Shown here piece by piece: positions 1 through 7,916 of a DNA stretch of 64,000 bases (position 1 is its first letter; every line of letters begins with the position of its first letter). Location: assembly GCF_910586915.1 (NCBI RefSeq), contig NZ_CAJULN010000006.1, positions 1-64,000 on the forward strand, in the 5' to 3' direction. Under the pieces are notes generated by a model. It saw nothing but the letters and a program-made list of their open reading frames with translations, had not been told where the DNA came from and did no database searches. Position numbers and translations under genes: made by a program. This stretch comes from an uncultured Bacteroides sp. GTDB taxonomy: Bacteria; Bacteroidota; Bacteroidia; Bacteroidales; Bacteroidaceae.

Positions 1-1963
1 CTCCCTCGTAAGTGTATTTCACAGTCTCCCCGCTAATCGTGGTGCGGCTGACGACACGGTCCATCCCGTCGTAATCCCAGGAGAGCTGTTTCCCTCCCGG
101 CGTACAGAGCAGGACGAGGTTGCGGTTTCCGTCGTAGCTCAGGAACGTATCCTCGCCGTTCTCGTCCGTTATCCGGACGGGTTGGCCGGACTCGTTGTAG
201 GAAGTCTTGCGGGTATAGCCTTCGGGGTTGACCGTGACCTCCAGTTCCTGGTATCCGTTGTACTGCTGGCGTGTGATTCCCCCATTGGCATCCACTATCT
301 TGTAGATGAGCTTGTCCTCCCCGTAATGGTATTCGGTTTCGGCACCCTCCCCGTTACGGATATGGGTGTAGCCTTTGCCGTAACGGATGAAGTACTCCAT
401 GACGCCGCCGTCCCCCCATGTATGCACACAACGGGCGTTCTCACCTTTGCCCTCGTATTCCCAATGGAAGGACATGCCTCCCTGATTGGTCAGCTGTACC
501 AGCAGATGCCCGTCGGTATAGACGAAATGCTTGCTGACATCCAGCGCGTCGGTGGTCTCCACCATGTCGCCCCGGTCGTCATAACGATAGCGGACAAGCC
601 TGGTTTCCTCACCGTCCTGCTTCATGGACACACAGCATACCCGTCCCAGTTCGTCGGTTTCCACTTTCAGGCGCTCCCCCCGAGAAGATACGATTCCCGC
701 CAGTTTTCCAGCCGAAGCGTATTCGAAACGGATGCGGAACCCGTCTTTGGTGGATATGCCCGACACCATGCGGTAGCCGAAGCGGTTCTCCGGTCCGTCG
801 AACCTGTATTGAAGTCCCCGGATGTCGGTCAGCAGATAACCCTGCCCGTCAAGCGTCCAGAGCAATTGTTCCTTGCGGTCAAAATAGGAATCCCCCAGTT
901 CCAGCACGGGCAGGAAGGACTCCCGTCCGTCGGCATGGCGGAAGAGGAAAGCCTCTTCTTCCAGCCGCCGGATGCCCAGGTTGTAACTGTGGTGCCAGTT
1001 GTAGCCCAACGGGCCGTCCACGGCGGCATCGCTGTAATAGGTGCGTTCCCAAACGATGGGGATGGGGCCGGGCAGCTCGAAATCCACGTTGGTGTGGTAC
1101 ACCCTGCCTGTTGCCGCATCGACCGGCTCACCGAATGTCTTGCATTTGATGGGCTGGAGAATGTCCGCCAGCCGGTTCTTTCCTTTCTTTCTCAGTCTGT
1201 CAATCAAGTCCTGGAACTTGTCGCCCAGTTTCTTCCACATTTTTCCCAGCCCCTTGAGTCCGAACTTCATTGCCAGCGCGAACATGTCGATGGTGGGCGG
1301 CCCGCCCACGAGCACCGGCTTGCCTACGGAGGTGATGGTGGAGAGCATGGATGTGGGTGCCAGCAACGCCTTGCTCACTTTCTTGGGCTTTCCCTTGCGG
1401 GGAATGGTCGGGATGCCGACCAGGTTGCAGGAGAGCGCCGGATGTGTCAGCGTGGAGCAGGGGGCACCGTCCGCCAGCACGGTCGCGCTGCCCATCCACA
1501 TCTCCGACTCGGACATGCCGCTGACCAGCGGTGCCGGGTGCAGGACGAATGCGGGCAGGTGCACGATGCCTATGCCCGCTTGCGCAATCCACTGGTTATG
1601 CACCTTCACCGTGGGCGCCATCCCCTTGAGAATGCTGCACGCCACTCCCGCCACCCCTTCGGTGACGGGCGGCATGGCGGCGGCGATGCCTGCCATGATG
1701 TCCGCCATGAGGTCATATACTTTCCCCACATGCGGCACGGGCATGACGGGTGACGGCGGTGTGACCGTAGGGTGCATGTCTATCCCTATGGCAAGGTCGC
1801 CGAACTTGGCTACGGGCATGCCCGGCATGGATGGGAGCAGTCCGCCCAGTCCCGCCTGGAGCTTGTCCAGGGCAGCCTTTGAGTCGGCGAAAAGGTCGGA
1901 GAATCCCCGTCTGGTGCTGTTGTTGTCAACGGCATCAGCTATATTTTTCAACACATCTGACAT
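1..1963 (-). CDS. Rhs-family protein with N-terminal PAAR-like domain (3' end outside window)
   Basis: The reading frame runs on the minus strand from the ATG at 1963 to the window edge without a stop, so at least 654 residues are present and the C-terminus is missing. The first ~250 residues are rich in Gly, Pro and Met, with PAAR/DUF4280-like hydrophobic runs. Around residue 280 comes the Rhs entry segment (CKTFGEPVDAATGRVYHTNV, DUF6531 type), followed by YD/Rhs repeats such as RYRYDDRGDMVETTDALD. Family knowledge: such proteins cap the VgrG spike and carry a polymorphic toxin in the C-terminal tip. That tip would lie before position 1, so the toxin type is unknown. The gene follows tssB-tssC on the same strand but is separated from them by a hairpin that looks like a terminator, so it may have its own promoter or be expressed by readthrough. 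Confidence 0.85.
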   Translation of the reverse strand, partial: MSDVLKNIADAVDNNSTRRGFSDLFADSKAALDKLQAGLGGLLPSMPGMPVAKFGDLAIGIDMHPTVTPPSPVMPVPHVGKVYDLMADIMAGIAAAMPPVTEGVAGVACSILKGMAPTVKVHNQWIAQAGIGIVHLPAFVLHPAPLVSGMSESEMWMGSATVLADGAPCSTLTHPALSCNLVGIPTIPRKGKPKKVSKALLAPTSMLSTITSVGKPVLVGGPPTIDMFALAMKFGLKGLGKMWKKLGDKFQDLIDRLRKKGKNRLADILQPIKCKTFGEPVDAATGRVYHTNVDFELPGPIPIVWERTYYSDAAVDGPLGYNWHHSYNLGIRRLEEEAFLFRHADGRESFLPVLELGDSYFDRKEQLLWTLDGQGYLLTDIRGLQYRFDGPENRFGYRMVSGISTKDGFRIRFEYASAGKLAGIVSSRGERLKVETDELGRVCCVSMKQDGEETRLVRYRYDDRGDMVETTDALDVSKHFVYTDGHLLVQLTNQGGMSFHWEYEGKGENARCVHTWGDGGVMEYFIRYGKGYTHIRNGEGAETEYHYGEDKLIYKIVDANGGITRQQYNGYQELEVTVNPEGYTRKTSYNESGQPVRITDENGEDTFLSYDGNRNLVLLCTPGGKQLSWDYDGMDRVVSRTTISGETVKYTYEG

Positions 1964-1993
1964 AGTGAGAACGGTTTAGAAAAGTAAAGAAAG

Positions 1994-2034
1994 GAAACAG
2001 CCGGAGAGGTTAACCGGAGTTCTCCGGCTGTTTC
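1994..2034 (-). terminator. Rho-independent terminator after tssC
   Basis: A perfect 14-bp inverted repeat, GAAACAGCCGGAGA (1994-2007) and its complement (2021-2034), encloses a 13-nt loop. Read on the minus strand, the stem is followed by a T-rich stretch. It lies just past the tssC stop, so it should end most tssB-tssC transcripts before the Rhs gene. Confidence 0.75.
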
Positions 2035-2048
2035 AGAAAAGGGATTGC

Positions 2049-3425
2049 CTATGCATCCTGTGCATAATCGCTGTTCCAGTCATTCTCGTCATCCCCCTTG
2101 GTGCCTTCCAGCTTGATGACAAAACTCTTTGCCGGGAAGTAAGGAGTCAGGTGAATGTCGAGGAAAATGCGGTCTTTCTGTTTCGGGTCACGCTCGAAGC
2201 GGAGAATCTTGAATTTTTCAATCAGGCGTCCGGGACCCTGAATGCTGTCCAGGAACTTGCTGATTTGTCCACGCAAATCCCTCTCTGCCTTGCTGTTCCA
2301 GTTCTCGAAAGCGCGCCGGTTGAGGAAGTCCATCAATACCTTGGTCACCCAATCGAACACGCGTACCACCGAATAGGTCTGCAAGCCCAGGTTATCGCCG
2401 TTGAACAATGTCTTGGCCGAAAACGCCATCACCTTGCCGTATTCCTTCACCATGGGAATCAGACCAATCTTCTCCAGTTCGGAAATCTCGCTCTTCTTCA
2501 GGTTGAAAGCCACTCCGTCCACCTCACTCATGGAACCGTATTTCTTGCCGGCGGTGACCTGTGCCATCACCGTCTTGTACACGCTGCCCGCCAGTGCCGC
2601 GGAAGGCGGAATCAGCAAGTCCTCCGTTTCGCCCAGTTCGGCATAACGTCCACGTCCGACCAGGTAGTTGCAGGCCATACATACGTTGGACTTGTACACA
2701 TCGCCTCCCGACAGGTTGGAGTCGAAGAACATTTCGATGACATCGTCCGGCTTTTCAAGGTCGGCGAAGTCGGTATAAATCATCACCTTGTTGTCATGCG
2801 CTATCTTCGCCCATTTCTCAATCACCTTGTTGGAACCCAGGTAGCCGGGGATGACCAGCAAGGAATAGTTGGTGCGCAGGTCCAGACGGTCGTAGTTGGC
2901 ACGCAGCTCGTCCGCAATGGCATCGATGAAGAAAGAGTTGTCCAGGTCGGTGAGCTGCTCCATGGAAGCATTGACGATGGAAATGTTCTTAATCTTGTCG
3001 GAATCCGTATTCTTGTAGAAAAGCATGACCGTACGGTATGACTTCTCCAATTGTTTCACCTCTTCCACCGCCTTCAGCTGGTTTTGGGAAAGCAGATCGG
3101 AAACGGCCGCCGATTTCTTCTGGCACAGTTCAATCATTTCGCTGATGGACTTGTTGCCTTGCAGCATGTCCACCCACATTTCGAGCCGTTTCTCCAGCTC
3201 CTTGCGCTCAGGCGCCCGTTCGGGGTCTGTAAGGAAAATGTTACGGCGCGCCTTGCGCTCCGGGTTCAGGTTCTGTATGCCGTCCACAGAGGACTCCAGG
3301 ACATTGAAACCACCAAACTTAGCCAGGACCTGTAGCTCCGCGTTCAGGTTTCTGGGCTGTGCCGCAGCCTGTTGTTGTACGGCTGCCTCCCTGTGTGTGT
3401 TCTGTTCACTCATAGCTGTTGTCAT
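2049..3425 (-). CDS. tssC: T6SS contractile sheath large subunit TssC
   Basis: This 458-residue protein belongs to the Bacteroidota TssC/VipB family (DUF5458-like). With TssB it polymerises in the cytoplasm into the contractile sheath around the Hcp tube, and its contraction drives the spike out of the cell. A Gln/Ala-rich N-terminal tail (residues 1-25) precedes the conserved part containing LAKFGGFNVLESSVDG and a C-terminal ILRFERDPKQKDRIFLDIHL strand segment. Length is typical of the subtype iii family. The start overlaps the tssB stop by a few bases, which indicates translational coupling of the two sheath subunits. Confidence 0.92.
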   Translation of the reverse strand: MTTAMSEQNTHREAAVQQQAAAQPRNLNAELQVLAKFGGFNVLESSVDGIQNLNPERKARRNIFLTDPERAPERKELEKRLEMWVDMLQGNKSISEMIELCQKKSAAVSDLLSQNQLKAVEEVKQLEKSYRTVMLFYKNTDSDKIKNISIVNASMEQLTDLDNSFFIDAIADELRANYDRLDLRTNYSLLVIPGYLGSNKVIEKWAKIAHDNKVMIYTDFADLEKPDDVIEMFFDSNLSGGDVYKSNVCMACNYLVGRGRYAELGETEDLLIPPSAALAGSVYKTVMAQVTAGKKYGSMSEVDGVAFNLKKSEISELEKIGLIPMVKEYGKVMAFSAKTLFNGDNLGLQTYSVVRVFDWVTKVLMDFLNRRAFENWNSKAERDLRGQISKFLDSIQGPGRLIEKFKILRFERDPKQKDRIFLDIHLTPYFPAKSFVIKLEGTKGDDENDWNSDYAQDA

Positions 3426-3895
3426 TCATTTGCAGGGTTAGACTTCTCGTTTTTCTTTAAATCGTCCAGCATGGCAGAAAGCGAATTAACGAATGCCTCG
3501 CGTGTCGCCGGATTCTCCAATACCCGTTGCAGCACCTTGTTGGAGCGCAACGACTTCTCCATTCTGTCAGCGAACTGCTTTTCCGTATTCAGGCCTGACA
3601 GGAAATGACTTTGCTCCGTCATTTTCTTGACAGAAAAGTCCCCCACATTGTGAAAACGGAAGTTTTCCTCCACGGGAGCACCTTCCGCATCGGTGAACTC
3701 AATATCTATCTCCGGTAAGAAATGCGCGAAGACCTGGTCGATATTGGTCAGCCCCGTGATCACTTCGGGAGCCACCGGTTCGTCTTTAGTCAACTGCTCC
3801 ACCAATAATGTCCGGTTTTGTGGAATTTCCGCAATGCCTTCGGAGGCGTCAATCTTCACTTCGTTTCCGCCGATTCCGTAATTTCCAAGATCCAT
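3422..3895 (-). CDS. tssB: T6SS contractile sheath small subunit TssB
   Basis: This 157-residue protein has the size, position and character of the TssB/VipA partner of TssC. Residues ~1-60 hold GIAEIPQNRTLLVEQLTKDE, and ~60-100 hold a beta-rich region with the FHNVGDFSV motif typical of sheath small subunits. The C-terminal half (EKQFADRMEKSLRSNKVLQR) is helical and charged. It directly precedes tssC and overlaps it. A 45-base AT-rich gap separates it from the upstream TPR gene on the same strand. Confidence 0.9.
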   Translation of the reverse strand: MDLGNYGIGGNEVKIDASEGIAEIPQNRTLLVEQLTKDEPVAPEVITGLTNIDQVFAHFLPEIDIEFTDAEGAPVEENFRFHNVGDFSVKKMTEQSHFLSGLNTEKQFADRMEKSLRSNKVLQRVLENPATREAFVNSLSAMLDDLKKNEKSNPANE

Positions 3896-3940
3896 AAATT
3901 CGATATTTAAGTTTAAACTATATGTTGATTAAATTCTCTT

Positions 3941-5305
3941 TCAGTTGAAAATACCTCCTTTTCTTCTGGCTTTTGCCTGCCGCATGGAGGGGTTCTCCAC
4001 CAGTTCCTTCCAGTCCTCGCCCAGCCATTCGTGAAGCTGGCGTTCCAGCACCTCGATGTCAATCGGCGCACGCACCTGCCTGCCCGTATGGAGCGCCAGG
4101 TGTGCCGCGTAGGTGAAGGTGGAGCTCCGTCTGATGTCTTCGGAAAGATAGCTTCCTCCCGCCAATGCCAGCAGGAAATATTCGAACGCCTGTTCCAGCT
4201 TTCCCTCCTCGTACCGCAGGAAGCCGCACATCCGGTAACCCTCCATGACATAATAGGGGTCCTTCCGTTCGACAGCTTTCCCGGCTATCCCCTCGTATAA
4301 AGCCACCGCCTCTTCGCGTTTTTTTTCGGCCGTCAGGATTGCCGCCTTCATGGAAACAGCCATCTTCCAGTAGCTGTATCCCGCCGCCTCGCCATCCTTC
4401 ATCGCCTTTTCCGCCTCGCGGATGGTCTTGTCGCTGTATTTCATGCTGCTTTTGTATTCACGGATAGCATAGCAGGCTTCGGAAGCGATGAAGAGAGCGG
4501 ATATCCGAATATTCGCATCCTTCAGTTCCCCGGCGATATCCAGGAGCTTCCTTATTTCCTTTTCCAGCGGTTTCAAATCCTGTTTCCGCGTGCAGTCCAT
4601 GACCGCCGTCACCTGCTGTTTGAACCGGTTCTCGGGCGCAATCAAGTCGTTGCCGGCATCCGCCCGTGCCATCCGGTTATGCAATGCCGCCGCCATGTCA
4701 AAGCGTGGGCGTATGTGGACCACCTCCGGCGACTCGTCCAAAGCGACACTCCTGTTCTTTTTCAAATCAATGGTTGTCAGACGGATGCCCTGCGGGACAC
4801 CCTCTTTCAGTACCTGTCCGAACCATTCCGTCCGGGGAAAATCCCCGGATTGTTCCGGAGGAAAATAGATGCAGAAGAAGGCATTCTCCAAACGGGATAT
4901 GCACTCCTTGAAGCGCAACATCTCCTTCCACAGGTTTGCCGACGTAGGTTCGACCGACGTGTCGGGGCGGTACTCCGTCTTGAGCAGCCCGTCGTGCCGC
5001 AACGCCTTGAGCATGTCATCCTTCTCTTCCGCCTGCTCCTCAAACCATCCGGCATACTCCTGCCAGAGCTGTGCGGCATATTCGTCGTCATCGCCTCTGT
5101 AGGGCGTGTCGAAACGGAAAAATATGTCATCGAACTGTCCTACAGGGGAACGCTCTATCTCCAGGAACTTGTCCACCAGGTCCACATCGTTCCTTCCGAC
5201 AATCCATATCGCCAGTTTCCAGTCTTTCTTTCCGGCTATGTCCGCCCAGTAATCGACCGCCTTGTAGTATTCCTGTATTACAGATGCTGATGCTCCCATA
5301 TCCAA
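3941..5305 (-). CDS. TPR-rich T6SS accessory protein, possible effector adaptor
   Basis: A 454-residue cytoplasmic protein without signal peptide or membrane segment. The N-terminal ~200 residues form a mixed domain with segments such as KLAIWIVGRNDVDLVDKFLEIE. Residues ~215-400 are helical repeats with TPR spacing, for example SALFIASEACYAIREYKSSM and KAAILTAEKKREEAVALYEG. It sits 5 bp downstream of vgrG and upstream of tssB on the same strand. Inference: the location directly behind vgrG and the interaction-type repeats suggest a chaperone or adaptor that loads a VgrG- or Rhs-linked effector. The sequence itself shows no catalytic motif, and I do not recognise a named family. Confidence 0.6.
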   Translation of the reverse strand: MDMGASASVIQEYYKAVDYWADIAGKKDWKLAIWIVGRNDVDLVDKFLEIERSPVGQFDDIFFRFDTPYRGDDDEYAAQLWQEYAGWFEEQAEEKDDMLKALRHDGLLKTEYRPDTSVEPTSANLWKEMLRFKECISRLENAFFCIYFPPEQSGDFPRTEWFGQVLKEGVPQGIRLTTIDLKKNRSVALDESPEVVHIRPRFDMAAALHNRMARADAGNDLIAPENRFKQQVTAVMDCTRKQDLKPLEKEIRKLLDIAGELKDANIRISALFIASEACYAIREYKSSMKYSDKTIREAEKAMKDGEAAGYSYWKMAVSMKAAILTAEKKREEAVALYEGIAGKAVERKDPYYVMEGYRMCGFLRYEEGKLEQAFEYFLLALAGGSYLSEDIRRSSTFTYAAHLALHTGRQVRAPIDIEVLERQLHEWLGEDWKELVENPSMRQAKARRKGGIFN

Positions 5306-5310
5306 TCCGT

Positions 5311-7119
5311 TTATGAATTAATTTTCACAATGCCTCCCGTTACGGTCATGTTTGCCGTTCCCTCCACGGTGAGGTTCGTGCCTTTCATGGTTCCGGTCTG
5401 TGTATTCAAGTCATATTCCTTGGCCGCCTCCAGTTTGATATTGGTGGCGCTGCCGTTGATGATGTTTTTTTCGCTGCTGAATACCATACTTTCATTGCCC
5501 GAGACCAATGTAATGTTTTTCTTTCCTTCGATGGAAATCGTTTCCGCCTGCATACCGATGGACTTTTCGTCCATTACGATAACGGACTTGTCCTCGTTGG
5601 TGATGACTACGCTCTTTTTCGCCATAATCGTAATGGCGTCCTTCCCGTCCAGCAGGATCAGTTGTTTTCCCGTCTGGTCGGTGATGACAATGCTTCCCGT
5701 TTCATCATCGAAAACGATGGCGCTTCCGCTGCGCGTGATAATGCTTTTGGTCTTGTTGTTCTTGTCCCCTCCCTTTCCTGAAGCGGAATGGAACATGGCT
5801 CCGGTCACATAGGGGCGGTCCGGATTGCCGTGTTCGTACCCCACCATGACCTGGTCACCGACTTCGGGAACAAACACCCATCCGCGGTTTTTGGATACGG
5901 CGTCGCTTACTCCCGCATTGGGGCTCTGCACCCTGATCCAGTTGGTTGTTTTCCCGTTTTTCTGCCAGTCGAAACTCACTTTTACCCGTCCCTGTTCCTT
6001 TTCGTCGTCATTTTTCTTCACCGTCGCAAGTTCGGGCAATGCCAGCGGGAGTTTTGCGTCGGGAACAGGGATGTTTACCGTTCCGTCAGGAATCCCGGCA
6101 AACGTGTTGGCATAATGCCCGTCACGGCGCACCTCGTGCGTGATTTCGGTGATGCGGAATTTTCCCAGAGGCGGCAGGTTCATGTCACCGGGGAAAGAGA
6201 CCTCAATGACTTCGCCTATCCGGATCCGGCATGTCTTTCCTATGCCCCTTATGTTCAACAAATTGGCGCCGGACTCATTTTTGAGGACCTTCATCTGCCC
6301 GTCCAGCCCCGCCTTGTCGGCGATGTGCGGATTGGCGGCGGCAGTCGTCTTGGCCCCATACGCCTTTTCGGAACAGTCATGCGCAATGGACTGGAGGTCA
6401 TTCATGCCATCGGGTTTGGCGGGCGTGTCTGCATTATGTTGTTTGTTCTCCTGCGCTACATAATCGTATCTTGCAGATTTGCCCGGCACCAGATTTGCCA
6501 CCAGACGTACCTCCTCCAGGTCCACATCGTACATGATTTTTTCCGTGTTGTCCTTGTCGGGTTTGCCGAAATAGACTTTTTTCCCGTCGTAATAGAACCA
6601 CTCGCCGTATTGGGCGGAGAGCCGGTTCATAAAGTCGAAGACGCTCTCGTTGTACTGCGCCATGTAGGGGATTTTGGCGGAGTATTTGGGATTGGAAGCC
6701 AGCGGGACCTTCCCGTATTCCTGTGTCGCCTCCTTTATGATGGCGGAGAGGGTCTGGTCCATCCACGAGTCGAGCGTCCCGTTGTTCTCATACAATATCG
6801 TGGGGCTTGCTCCGTGAATGGCCACTCCGCCCGCCTCACCCATGCTTCCGACCATTTCCACCTGTGTGACAACCCCTTCGAAGTCATAACTTTCGCCCGT
6901 CTGCTTGTGGGCGAACGAGATGCTGACAGTCTCCCCGACGTAATTGATGAATTTTTCAGGTGTCTGCTTGAACGTATTGCCGGGCGAGAGGTAATTCACA
7001 ATTACAGTAAAGGCGTGATGCCGGTTAAACCGCTGATGAAGCCGCAGTGAAACGAACTTCTGTTCCTCTCCTTTCACTGTCACCTTGGTAGTTACCAAAT
7101 TCAGAAAACTTGCTCCCAT
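5311..7119 (-). CDS. tssI: T6SS spike protein VgrG (TssI)
   Basis: A 602-residue VgrG. The N-terminal ~350 residues are the gp27-like hub (VTTKVTVKGEEQKFVSLRLH, later NESVFDFMNRLSAQYGEWFY). They are followed by the OB-fold gp5 segment (EQGRVKVSFDW, NRGWVFVPEVGDQVMVGYEH, NPDRPYVTGAMFH). The C-terminal ~140 residues form a regular beta-needle (SIVITDQTGKQLILLDGKDA and similar repeats). There is no obvious C-terminal enzymatic extension, so effectors probably ride on it non-covalently, consistent with the Rhs/PAAR protein and the TPR protein encoded downstream on the same strand. Confidence 0.93.
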   Translation of the reverse strand: MGASFLNLVTTKVTVKGEEQKFVSLRLHQRFNRHHAFTVIVNYLSPGNTFKQTPEKFINYVGETVSISFAHKQTGESYDFEGVVTQVEMVGSMGEAGGVAIHGASPTILYENNGTLDSWMDQTLSAIIKEATQEYGKVPLASNPKYSAKIPYMAQYNESVFDFMNRLSAQYGEWFYYDGKKVYFGKPDKDNTEKIMYDVDLEEVRLVANLVPGKSARYDYVAQENKQHNADTPAKPDGMNDLQSIAHDCSEKAYGAKTTAAANPHIADKAGLDGQMKVLKNESGANLLNIRGIGKTCRIRIGEVIEVSFPGDMNLPPLGKFRITEITHEVRRDGHYANTFAGIPDGTVNIPVPDAKLPLALPELATVKKNDDEKEQGRVKVSFDWQKNGKTTNWIRVQSPNAGVSDAVSKNRGWVFVPEVGDQVMVGYEHGNPDRPYVTGAMFHSASGKGGDKNNKTKSIITRSGSAIVFDDETGSIVITDQTGKQLILLDGKDAITIMAKKSVVITNEDKSVIVMDEKSIGMQAETISIEGKKNITLVSGNESMVFSSEKNIINGSATNIKLEAAKEYDLNTQTGTMKGTNLTVEGTANMTVTGGIVKINS

Positions 7120-7238
7120 ACTATCTTTTGCTATGAAAATTAATTAATCAATCCGACCAGTCGGTATGTTTTTTGGTGCCGAAATAACCGGAATTGGTAT
7201 ATTCCGGCACCTTAAAAACTTTGATTAGAAAACAACCG

Positions 7239-7637
7239 TTAGTTGTTTTCCGGCCAATCCTGTACAAATGTAGCCTCGTCCATCTTCACTGTCTGTGCGG
7301 AAATGGCGAACTTGATTGTCATCGGATAGGGGTTGGCCACATTCAGTGCCTCCTCGTATTCCACCACGTAACCGTTCTCAAATACCAGTTCCTTCATCTT
7401 GGCATCCTCATCCGCTTTCTTGAAGACGATGCTTCCGTTTACGGGCTGATACTGTTTGAACATCTTGTCCAACACAATGGTGTCCGGAGTAGATTCGACC
7501 TCCACATAGATTTTACCACCATAGATGTCAGATGCCGGACGGCCTTTGGGATCCACATCGCGATTGAACTTGACATCCCATCTCAATACATCAAACTCTC
7601 TTGAGTCTGAAAACTTAAATGACGCTTTAAATGCCAT
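7239..7637 (-). CDS. tssD: T6SS tube protein Hcp (TssD), main paralogue
   Basis: A 132-residue Hcp of the Bacteroidota TssD family, beginning MAFKASFKFSDSREFDVLRW. Beta strands alternate with the conserved DPKGRPASDIYGG and MKELVFENGYVVEYEEALN segments. It lies at the head of the minus-strand set, divergent from clpV, and its sequence is the closest here to a canonical structural Hcp, so it is probably the main tube subunit. Five further Hcp-like proteins are encoded on the plus strand and are more divergent. Confidence 0.92.
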   Translation of the reverse strand: MAFKASFKFSDSREFDVLRWDVKFNRDVDPKGRPASDIYGGKIYVEVESTPDTIVLDKMFKQYQPVNGSIVFKKADEDAKMKELVFENGYVVEYEEALNVANPYPMTIKFAISAQTVKMDEATFVQDWPENN

Positions 7638-7916
7638 ATTCTCAAAGTTTTAAAGTTTGTAAAAAAGTTGATTACGGAATTTCCGGCTACCGGCGGTTCG
7701 GCGCCTCCCCGCCTTTGGCTTTCAATTTCCGGGGGCTAATATATGGAGCTTTCTGAAAATTACAAAAGTTTTTCGGGAAATTTTTTGCGATATTTTTTGG
7801 TTTTTTCAAAAATTATGTTCGTTAACATAAAAAAATCTGCCCTGAAAAGTGGCGGACTTATTTTTTTGCCTTATATTTGCAATGTTCTCCTGCGCAATTT
7901 TTAAATCTTATTGATT
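7638..7916. promoter_or_regulatory. Divergent intergenic region between hcp and clpV
   Basis: 279 bp with AT-rich flanks and a short GC-rich centre. On the plus strand TATATTTG at 7872-7879 matches the Bacteroides -7 box TAnnTTTG and sits ~38 bp before the clpV start. No good -33 TTTG lies at the usual distance. I could not find an exact -7 match pointing toward hcp. Both halves of the T6SS locus are probably controlled from here. Confidence 0.45.

Noticed and set aside
182..1753. Long plus-strand open frame opposite the Rhs gene
   Set aside because: It is the antisense of a high-GC Rhs coding region; the minus-strand product has recognisable PAAR and Rhs segments, the plus-strand one has none.
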